From Swaminathania salitolerans (GTDB taxonomy: Bacteria > Pseudomonadota > Alphaproteobacteria > Acetobacterales > Acetobacteraceae), in assembly GCF_025994315.1 (NCBI RefSeq), contig NZ_BAQE01000001.1: DNA of 64,000 nt; one strand, given 5' to 3'. Of this stretch, positions 57,200 to 64,000 are shown in pieces. The notes below the pieces were generated by a model. That model made no database searches, was not told the origin of the DNA, and saw only the letters and a list, made by a program, of their open reading frames with translations. The translations under genes and the position numbers were made by a program. The stretch's first letter is position 1. Each line of letters opens with the position of its first letter.

Positions 57200-58603
57200 A
57201 TGCGCCTGTCTCGACTGCTTCTTCTCACGACCATAATTGCGGCGCCTCTGCTCTTTCCTGCTTACACCGCCCGCGCTGGTCACTCGCCACCAGGTACGGC
57301 AAAAGGGCCGGTTCATTTCTTCGAGCCAGACCTGCTGAGCATCGACAGGCGAGGCAGGACGACACTCGCTGCAAGCGATACCCGAGATATCCTCTCCACT
57401 CTTGAAGCAGGAGATACCGGCCGACTGAGCGCAATAAGAAAGTCCCTCGAAAAAGCTCCTGGCCCTGAACCGGCTTTCAATGTGATGTTGCTCGCCCTGT
57501 GCGATGCCGCCATGGCCCGGACGCAGGGTGACCTCTTCCGGGCCGATCACATTATCCAGGAGGCTCTGCACCGTGCAGCACCGTGGAGCAACCCGGCCCG
57601 AAGCGTTAATCCGTTCAATTTCATGCTGGTCACATTCCTGACCGGCGACCTGCTTCTGGAAAACCGCCTTCCCGCATGGGCGGGCGGAAAACTCTTCATC
57701 GACCGCGCCTTTCGTGCGCCCCTCATTGCCTATTACGACAAACCGGGCCTCGTTCTCACGGACCTCGATCAGGTCACCCTCACAGTTCCAGAGTCAGCCA
57801 TACTCCCGATCGAGGTCAAAGGGCCACGCAGTGATCAGGTCTCTTTCAATCCATTCCAGACGCTGATCGATGGTGTAACAACGGCGACGGCCGGTACGAT
57901 AATCGATCTGGACGGCAGTCCGGTACATGCGATCATCAATACAGGCAGTGTCCTGGGGGCTGTACCGCAGGCTATGCAGCGCAGTCATCACTGGCCGGTA
58001 GTCGGCACTGTCTCATCACTGCGCGACGATACGATACAGGCAGAAAAAGCCGACCTCGTGCAGGTCCCGAGCCTGACACTTGGTCATACAGTCTTTCGCA
58101 ACCAACTCATGATTGTCGCGAAAACCAGCCACGCCGTTATCGGCCTCCAGTCGCTCGGCGTACTGATCCATGTTGTCATGACAGATCACGGCATGAGTTT
58201 CGGCCCTGATGCTCCGTTTTCCTGTCATCGTCAGGCTTCACTTCAGTCGGATATCGGGGGGCTCAATGCCGCGTTCCTCCTTCCAGTCTCCTATGACGGC
58301 CAGCATCGCATGGCTGCCCTGATGACAGGAGACAACTCCCCTGAGCCGCTCGTCATCCAGCGTCCCACGCTCACCACTCAAGCCGGTATAAAGGCCACGC
58401 AAAAATTCGAGACCGCTACCGGCATGATCCGTGAAAGTGCGATCCTGCGCAGCACTGCCCTGCGCCTGGATCATCACAATGTGCAGGCCCGCATACGCTA
58501 TCGAGTCGGGGATTCCACAAAACCCCCAGTCCTGACCATGTCCGCCCTCGAAGGCGCGAAGCTCTCTTTCGACCTGCATCAGGGTGTTGCCTGTCTGGAC
58601 TGA
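57200..58603 (+). CDS. Exported aspartic-protease-like protein, degenerate (copy 2)
   Basis: A 467-residue exported protein with a clear signal peptide (MRLSRLLLLTTIIAAPLLFPAYTARA). It is a paralogue of the protein encoded at 55669: the blocks LCDAAMARTQGDLFRADHIIQEALH and DLDGSPVHAIINTGSVLGAVP align, as does HHWPVVG, and the ends are similar (GVACLD and SMACLR). The N-T-G-S at about residue 247 is where retropepsin-like proteases have D-T-G; the second lobe has AALMTGDNS near 376, again without the Asp. Downstream beta region AVIGLQSLG recalls the family's LG strand. It is transcribed separately after a strong hairpin. Confidence 0.75.
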   Translation: MRLSRLLLLTTIIAAPLLFPAYTARAGHSPPGTAKGPVHFFEPDLLSIDRRGRTTLAASDTRDILSTLEAGDTGRLSAIRKSLEKAPGPEPAFNVMLLALCDAAMARTQGDLFRADHIIQEALHRAAPWSNPARSVNPFNFMLVTFLTGDLLLENRLPAWAGGKLFIDRAFRAPLIAYYDKPGLVLTDLDQVTLTVPESAILPIEVKGPRSDQVSFNPFQTLIDGVTTATAGTIIDLDGSPVHAIINTGSVLGAVPQAMQRSHHWPVVGTVSSLRDDTIQAEKADLVQVPSLTLGHTVFRNQLMIVAKTSHAVIGLQSLGVLIHVVMTDHGMSFGPDAPFSCHRQASLQSDIGGLNAAFLLPVSYDGQHRMAALMTGDNSPEPLVIQRPTLTTQAGIKATQKFETATGMIRESAILRSTALRLDHHNVQARIRYRVGDSTKPPVLTMSALEGAKLSFDLHQGVACLD

Positions 58604-58614
58604 CGACGCTGCCC

Positions 58615-59073
58615 TCAAATCGGGAGTTCAAGGTCCGCCTTTACCTCTTCCATCACGGTATAAGTATGCGTCTGTCGCACTCCCGGCAGACGTGTAAGCG
58701 TCTTGCCCAGAAAGGCACGATACGCATTCATGTCCCGCACCCGTGCCTTCACCAGATAATCGAACCCACCCGCCACCATGTAGCATTCGCTCACCTGTGG
58801 CATGGCCCGCACAGCCTTCGCGAATGAGTCGAAGATATCGGCACTCGTGCGATCCAGCGTCACCTGCACAAAGACCAGTAATCCCAGATTGACGGTCTCA
58901 GGGTCCAGACGCGCCATATAATTCCTGATCACCCCGGAATGTTCGAGCTTGCGGACGCGCTCAAGCGTCGCTGCAGGACTGAGGTTCACCAGCCTGGCGA
59001 GCTCCACATTGGTCATACGACCGTCCTTCTGGAGGATTCTTAGAATCCTGCGATCGATCTCATCCAGCGCCAT
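58615..59073 (-). CDS. Lrp/AsnC-family regulator, probably of putA
   Basis: A 152-residue regulator with an N-terminal helix-turn-helix (RMTNVELARLVNLSPAATLERVRKLEHSG) and a C-terminal ligand-binding RAM domain (LLVFVQVTLDR, YMVAGGFDYLVKARVRDM). The ATG at 59073 has GGGGGAAG upstream. It is divergent from putA; in alphaproteobacteria such an Lrp relative (PutR) activates putA in response to proline. The intergenic region (59074-59207) is AT-rich. Confidence 0.9.
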   Translation of the reverse strand: MALDEIDRRILRILQKDGRMTNVELARLVNLSPAATLERVRKLEHSGVIRNYMARLDPETVNLGLLVFVQVTLDRTSADIFDSFAKAVRAMPQVSECYMVAGGFDYLVKARVRDMNAYRAFLGKTLTRLPGVRQTHTYTVMEEVKADLELPI

Positions 59074-59207
59074 CACTTCCCCCGAATGATATTCGGTAAA
59101 ACTCCCTCTAAGAGAATTATATACGGCCCTATCACCATTCTTCCATAACTCATTTGGTGCAAATCACCATAAGGGATCATAAACAACCAGCAACGATATG
59201 GCCTGTG

Positions 59208-62200
59208 ATGAACGCACCCTTTGCCGCCTTCCGCACGATCGCTCCCGAACGTTCCGCCTTGCGTCAGGCAATCACCGACCATACGCGTGCCCCAGAGCCC
59301 GAACGCGTGGCAGCATTGTCCATTGACGCAACACTGACGCCTGCACAGGAAGCTGCTTCGCGCGCCACTGCCCGCAAACTGGTCGAGGCGCTGCGCCGCA
59401 ACGGCACACCCGGGCTCGTGCAGGGTCTCATCAGGGAATATGACCTGTCCTCGCAGGAAGGCGTCGCCCTGATGTGCCTCGCCGAGGCCCTGCTGCGCAT
59501 CCCCGATACCGCAACACGCGACGCCCTGATTCGCGACAAGATCGCCAAGGGCCATTGGCAGGGACATATCCGCAAGGGAACGCCACTTTTCGTCAACGCC
59601 GCCACCTGGGGGCTGATCGTCTCGGGTGGCTTTCTTTCGACCACACAAGCCAAACGACTGCCGCAGACACTCGACACCCTGCTCAAGCGCTGTGGCGAGC
59701 CTGTCATCCGTCGCGGTGTCGATATGGCCATGCGGCTCATGGGCGAGCAGTTCGTCACAGGTCAGACCATCGACGAGGCTTTGAAAAACGGCCGCAAGCT
59801 GGAAGAAAAAGGCTACCGCTACTCCTACGACATGCTGGGCGAGGCCGCGATGACGGCCGAAGATGCCGAACGGTACTACCGCGATTACGAGCGCGCCATT
59901 CATGCGATCGGCAAGGCCTCGAACCGTATGGGCGTCTATCGTGGCCCGGGCATTTCCATCAAGCTCTCGGCCCTTCACCCACGGTATGCCCGCCTGCAGC
60001 GCGAGCGCGTGCTGACCGAGCTTCTGCCGCGCGTCACCCAGCTTGCCCGTCTCGCCTGCGCCTACGATATCGGTTTCAATATCGATGCCGAGGAGGCGGA
60101 TCGTCTCGAGCTCTCCCTGGATCTTCTCGAGGCCCTGTGTTTCGACGAAACGCTCAGAGGCTGGAAAGGCATCGGATTCGTCGTTCAGGCTTACCAGAAG
60201 CGCGCGCCCTTCGTGCTGGACTGGGTGATCGACCTTGCCCGCCGCAGCGGCCACCGACTCATGGTCCGTCTGGTCAAGGGTGCGTACTGGGACAGCGAGA
60301 TCAAACGCGCCCAGACCGATGGCCAGAGCGATTTCCCCGTCTATACCCGCAAACTCCATACCGATATCGCCTATATCGCCTGCGCGAAAAAACTGCTGGA
60401 CGCGCCGGACGCCATTTTCCCGCAATTCGCCACCCATAATGCGCAGACCCTCGCCAGTATCCACGCTTATGCCGGGCCGGGTTTTTCCGTCGAGCGCTAT
60501 GAGTTCCAATGTCTGCACGGCATGGGCGAGGGCCTCTATGACGAGGTCGTCGGACCCCGAAAACTCGACCGCCCCGTACGCATCTACGCGCCGGTCGGGA
60601 CGCATGAGACGCTTCTGGCCTATCTGGTTCGTCGCCTTCTGGAAAATGGCGCGAACTCCTCCTTCATCAACCGTATCCAGGACGGGTCGATCTCCGTGGA
60701 GGAGCTGAGCACCGATCCGGTTACCCTCTCGAAGGCGACACCACCGGGTTATGTCGTTCCGCTCCCCCATGCGCTTTACGGAACGGAGCGGGTGAATTCG
60801 CAGGGCCTCGATCTGTCCGACGAAAACACCCTGCGCCGGCTCGCCCGCGTCTTTCTCGACGCCGGTTCGCGTCCGGCATCCATCCGGGAAACCCCCGCAG
60901 AAAAAAGGCGCGATGCGGAAATGCCTATCCGCAATCCCGCCAACCGGGACGATCTCGTCGGACATATCGCGTTCCTGGATGGGTCCGGAATCGGGAACGC
61001 GATCCAACGCGCAGAAGCCGCCTTCCCGCACTGGCGCGATATCCCGGCCGCACAACGCGCTGCTCATCTCGAGAAAACGGCGGATCTGCTTGAAGCCGAA
61101 ATGCCCAGTCTCATGGCACTCATCATGCGCGAGGCAGGCAAGACCCTGGCCAATGCCGTTGCCGAGATACGCGAAGCCGTCGATTTTCTACGCTACTACG
61201 CAGCTCAGGCGCGCGGCCCCCTGCAGACTGCGACGCCCCTCGGTCCGGTCGCCTGCATCAGTCCCTGGAATTTTCCGCTGGCCATTTTTCTCGGACAGGT
61301 TTCCGCCGCCCTCGCCGTAGGAAACACCGTTCTCGCCAAGCCCGCCGAAGAAACGCCTCTGATCGCGCGCGAGGCCATCCGCCTTCTGCACGAATCCGGT
61401 ATTGCGCAGGATGTCGTCCAGCTCATTCCGGGCGAGGGGGCGGCGGGTGCACAGCTCGTGAACGATCCCCGCATCACCGCCGTGCTTTTCACAGGCTCCA
61501 CCGACGTGGCCCGTCTGATCCAGAAACAACTCGCCGGACGGCTGAACCGCGACCTCACCCCTGTACCGCTCATTGCCGAAACAGGAGGCCAGAACGCGCT
61601 CATCGTCGACAGCTCCGCCCTGACGGAGCAGGTCGTCACCGATGTACTGGCCTCGGCCTTCGACAGTGCAGGCCAGCGTTGTAGCGCCTTGCGTCTGCTT
61701 TGCGTGCAGGAAGAAAGCGCCGATCGTCTGATCACCATGCTCGAAGGCGCCATGAGAGAACTTCGTACCGGCACGCCTGAACGTCCCGATACGGATGTCG
61801 GTCCGGTCATCAGCGCCGAAGCCCGGGCCATGATCGCCGAGCATATCGAGACACTCAGGCAGCGAGGACATCGCGTCTATCAGACCTCCCTCGCACCGGA
61901 AGCCGGTACAGGCACCTTCATTCCTCCGACGCTGATCGAGATCGATGCCGTCTCCGACCTCAGGAAAGAGGTATTCGGACCCGTTCTTCATGTCCTGCGC
62001 TACCGGCGAGAGGATGTCGCCAAGGTCATGGAGGCCATCAATGCCACAGGCTACGCGCTGACCTTCGGCATTCACTCCCGCATCGACGACACGATCGAGA
62101 CCCTGAAGCGGCAAAGCCATGCGGGAAACATCTACATCAATCGCAATCTCGTGGGGGCCGTCGTAGGCGTGCAACCTTTCGGCGGGCACGGCCTCTCCGG

Positions 62201-62807
62201 CACGGGGCCGAAGGCAGGCGGTCCGCTCTATCTGCGTCGTCTTCTCGCCCGACGCCCGGCCCTTCCCGCAGACTATGCCGCGCCGCTTCCCGATGACGCC
62301 CGGCTTTTTGCCGACTGGATGGCGACATGCCTACCGGAGACCGCGCGTGCTGTTCCCGACACGACATTGCTGGGTCTTTCCCTGTCTCTGGCAGGGCCGG
62401 TGGGCGAGTCCAATCTCTACAGTCTGGCGCCCAGAGGGACGATCCTCTGCGCCGGCCCGACACAAGGCGATCTCTGCACGCAGATTCTCGCAGCGCTCGC
62501 GACGGGCAATCGCTGTGCCGTGCCAGCCGCGCTTTCGGACATGCTGCCCGCGCTACCCCCCGGTCTCGGCTCCCTCATCCTCAGAGCGGAAACCGTCGAG
62601 ACCCTCGACCTGGCCCTGGCCAACGGAGACGAGGCGTTCCGTCGCACACTCGGTGCCGAACTCGCCGCGCGTTCCGGTCAGATCGTTTCCCTGCATACGC
62701 CTGATACGAAGGGGGACTACCCGCTCGAATGGCTGGTGCTGGAATATGCATGCAGCACCAACACCACCGCTGCCGGGGGAAATGCTGCCCTGATGGCGCG
62801 CGTCTGA
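59208..62807 (+). CDS. putA: Bifunctional proline dehydrogenase / P5C dehydrogenase
   Basis: A 1199-residue enzyme that oxidises proline to glutamate in two steps. The PRODH domain (about 60-480) has MRLMGEQFVTGQ, KGAYWDSEIKRAQ and YEFQCLHGMGEGLYDE. The aldehyde dehydrogenase domain (about 560-1010) has ETGGQNALIVDSS and the catalytic Cys near residue 823 (SAGQRCSALR). No ribbon-helix-helix DNA-binding domain precedes PRODH, which is consistent with control by the divergent Lrp-type gene. The ATG at 59208 (MNAPFAAFRTIAPERSAL) is preferred to an upstream TTG at 59154. Confidence 0.96.
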   Translation: MNAPFAAFRTIAPERSALRQAITDHTRAPEPERVAALSIDATLTPAQEAASRATARKLVEALRRNGTPGLVQGLIREYDLSSQEGVALMCLAEALLRIPDTATRDALIRDKIAKGHWQGHIRKGTPLFVNAATWGLIVSGGFLSTTQAKRLPQTLDTLLKRCGEPVIRRGVDMAMRLMGEQFVTGQTIDEALKNGRKLEEKGYRYSYDMLGEAAMTAEDAERYYRDYERAIHAIGKASNRMGVYRGPGISIKLSALHPRYARLQRERVLTELLPRVTQLARLACAYDIGFNIDAEEADRLELSLDLLEALCFDETLRGWKGIGFVVQAYQKRAPFVLDWVIDLARRSGHRLMVRLVKGAYWDSEIKRAQTDGQSDFPVYTRKLHTDIAYIACAKKLLDAPDAIFPQFATHNAQTLASIHAYAGPGFSVERYEFQCLHGMGEGLYDEVVGPRKLDRPVRIYAPVGTHETLLAYLVRRLLENGANSSFINRIQDGSISVEELSTDPVTLSKATPPGYVVPLPHALYGTERVNSQGLDLSDENTLRRLARVFLDAGSRPASIRETPAEKRRDAEMPIRNPANRDDLVGHIAFLDGSGIGNAIQRAEAAFPHWRDIPAAQRAAHLEKTADLLEAEMPSLMALIMREAGKTLANAVAEIREAVDFLRYYAAQARGPLQTATPLGPVACISPWNFPLAIFLGQVSAALAVGNTVLAKPAEETPLIAREAIRLLHESGIAQDVVQLIPGEGAAGAQLVNDPRITAVLFTGSTDVARLIQKQLAGRLNRDLTPVPLIAETGGQNALIVDSSALTEQVVTDVLASAFDSAGQRCSALRLLCVQEESADRLITMLEGAMRELRTGTPERPDTDVGPVISAEARAMIAEHIETLRQRGHRVYQTSLAPEAGTGTFIPPTLIEIDAVSDLRKEVFGPVLHVLRYRREDVAKVMEAINATGYALTFGIHSRIDDTIETLKRQSHAGNIYINRNLVGAVVGVQPFGGHGLSGTGPKAGGPLYLRRLLARRPALPADYAAPLPDDARLFADWMATCLPETARAVPDTTLLGLSLSLAGPVGESNLYSLAPRGTILCAGPTQGDLCTQILAALATGNRCAVPAALSDMLPALPPGLGSLILRAETVETLDLALANGDEAFRRTLGAELAARSGQIVSLHTPDTKGDYPLEWLVLEYACSTNTTAAGGNAALMARV

Positions 62808-62815
62808 AACAGATC

Positions 62816-62840
62816 CCGCCGGAACCTTGCGCTCCGGCGG
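62816..62840. terminator. Hairpin between convergent putA and hydrolase genes
   Basis: CCGCCGGA (62816-62823), 9-nt loop, TCCGGCGG (62833-62840). Placed exactly between the two convergent stops, it could end both transcripts. Confidence 0.5.
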
Positions 62841-62843
62841 CGC

Positions 62844-63653
62844 TCAGACGGATTCTGCGATAAAAGCGGCAACCTTTTCAGGGTAAACGACCTCGGCATC
62901 ATGCGGCACGGCCTCGGAGCGATAATGCCAGTCACTCCGACTGCGCGCATAAGCCCGACTGGGCTCGATCGAGGCGAGCGCCGGATTCTCATAAGCGATA
63001 TAGGTCACCGGCAACCCTTCTCCCGGTGGATGGCTCAGCCGAACCGGAGTTTCATAGGTGCCGACCGGGTGGGGCCGCAGATGAGAGACGAACCAGCGCC
63101 TGCGCTCCGTATCCGGAATAGGAAGCGCGGATTCGGGCGGAACAGGAAACGCAACATCGGCCCCTCTCGTATGGGCGCGCTCGCGTCGGCTCGTCGCCAT
63201 GCCTGCAGGCAGGATATCGAACGCCGTTTTTCCATCCTGCGCGATCAATGCATCGAGATAGATCAATCTGGCGATCCGCTCTCCCAGCCTGTCGGCCACG
63301 CAGGTCGCCACCATGCCGCCATAAGAATGCCCGACCAGCACGATATCCCGCAGATCGAGCATGTCGATGGTGGCGACGATATCCTGGATATGGGTCTCCA
63401 GCGTGATCTCATGAGACAGAAGATGCGCCCGGTCCCCTGTTCCGGTCAGCGTCGGGGCGATCACATCGAACCCGCGCGCGACCAGCAAGGGAGAGACGAA
63501 ACGCCAGACCCACCCTCCGCAATTCAGCCCGTGAATCAGCATAACGGGTCGACGCATCGGCTCTCCCTCGGCGACGGACATTCCTCCAAGAGCGGCGGCA
63601 AGAGGAAGCCCTGCCAAAATCTCACGACGCTGCACGGTCCGCCTCCCTGCCAC
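62844..63653 (-). CDS. Alpha/beta hydrolase, predicted exported
   Basis: A 269-residue hydrolase. The nucleophile elbow is GHSYGG near residue 108 (VLVGHSYGGMV); the oxyanion region is IHGLNCGGWVW, and the C-terminal His candidate is in EAVPHDAEVVYPEK. The N-terminus (RRTVQRREILAGLPLAAALGG) resembles a Tat signal, with RR before a hydrophobic stretch. The cap segment is small. Substrate unknown; haloalkane/ester/hydroxynitrile-type activities are all possible. Confidence 0.82.
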   Translation of the reverse strand: MAGRRTVQRREILAGLPLAAALGGMSVAEGEPMRRPVMLIHGLNCGGWVWRFVSPLLVARGFDVIAPTLTGTGDRAHLLSHEITLETHIQDIVATIDMLDLRDIVLVGHSYGGMVATCVADRLGERIARLIYLDALIAQDGKTAFDILPAGMATSRRERAHTRGADVAFPVPPESALPIPDTERRRWFVSHLRPHPVGTYETPVRLSHPPGEGLPVTYIAYENPALASIEPSRAYARSRSDWHYRSEAVPHDAEVVYPEKVAAFIAESV

Positions 63654-63955
63654 TGCGGAGCGCTGATCCTTTCATAAAAACAGAAGACGTCTCAAGCATA
63701 TGCCGCAATATTTGCCGTTCTTGTGATGTACAGAACAGATCACGGAGCCCTTGTTGCCGCACGCCTACGGTACGCGCGTAGGGGATCTCGCTCGAATTCC
63801 GGGTTTTACGGCTGCTCTTCCGACATCGCTTCGCTTCTGCCCTACCCCGCGCTGTTTGTGTCAGGGAGACTGTGAGGGACGAAGCATAGAGAGGGGAGCG
63901 TGCGCGTGACGGGACGCGTCCGGTCTCTGATGTCGTGTGCTGTATATGTGGGGAC
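63654..63955. other. Intergenic stretch before tRNA
   Basis: About 300 nt without a convincing gene. It contains a short hairpin CCTACG (63764-63769), 7-nt loop, CGTAGG (63777-63782), about 175 nt downstream of the tRNA in the leftward direction. I see nothing else. Confidence 0.5.
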
Positions 63956-64000
63956 TGGTTGCGGGGGCAGGATTTGAACCTGCGGCCTTCAGGTTATGAG
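63956..64000 (-). tRNA. Initiator tRNA-Met (CAU), partial
   Basis: The minus strand shows CTCATAA (anticodon CAU) in a CCTCATAACCT-type loop, T-arm GCAGG-TTCAAAT-CCTGC, acceptor 3' strand CCCCGCA, A and CCA (63956-63966). The 5' half is outside the window. The T-arm and acceptor sequence match alphaproteobacterial initiator tRNA rather than elongator tRNA-Met. Confidence 0.85.

Noticed and set aside
1..64000. CRISPR arrays, rRNA genes and insertion sequences
   Set aside because: I saw no regularly spaced repeats, no rRNA-like sequence, and no transposase or terminal inverted repeats with target duplications.

Overview
The window is GC-rich, densely packed chromosomal DNA from what is most likely an acetic acid bacterium (Alphaproteobacteria, Acetobacteraceae). 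The clearest pointer is the membrane-dehydrogenase operon at 14435-18285: a Tat-exported small subunit, a GMC flavoprotein and a triheme cytochrome c, the FAD-gluconate / ketogluconate / polyol dehydrogenase layout of that family. The alphaproteobacterial-type initiator tRNA and frequent ATGA/GTGA start-stop overlaps fit. The genus cannot be fixed from the sequence alone.

Left part (1-18285). A 5'-partial view of ileS is followed by a convergent pair of small genes that share a hairpin. Next comes a leftward operon tatA-mtnB-mtnD-mtnC-ribF (twin-arginine export, methionine salvage, FAD synthesis), then recX with a CHAP-domain lipoprotein. A D-aminopeptidase gene stands alone. The rightward unit argD-argF-hslO-unknown-lipoprotein is followed by the dehydrogenase operon.

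Middle part (18323-38588). About 20 kb is a contractile-tail prophage-like cluster. A strong leftward promoter (36985-37013) drives a PemK/MazF-like first gene, TerS, TerL, portal, scaffold, capsid, three joining genes, sheath, tube, a frameshifted tail chaperone, a short gene in the tape-measure position, gpU/gpX/gpD/gpV/gp25/gpJ-like baseplate genes, an extra fibre-like gene, a gpI-like gene and a glycine-rich fibre. A divergent XRE repressor gene and four TGGC-N5-GCCA sites lie at its right end. I find no integrase, replication, lysis or capsid-protease gene, so it may be a decayed prophage or a domesticated particle (for example a gene-transfer-agent-like system). The tail chaperone carries a complete programmed -1 frameshift signal: A AAA AAC, a 5-nt spacer and a 12-bp stem.

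Right part (38808-64000). A tripartite RND efflux operon (pump, adaptor, outer-membrane factor) is followed by a LysR regulator divergent from a glutathione S-transferase gene, and then a hydroxyacid dehydrogenase overlapping uvrA. Next are ssb, gyrA, coaD, a cyclophilin and tRNA-Lys(UUU). Just after the tRNA are two tandem paralogous exported proteins that resemble aspartic proteases but seem to lack the catalytic aspartates. The window ends with an Lrp-type regulator divergent from putA, an alpha/beta hydrolase and the 3' part of an initiator tRNA.
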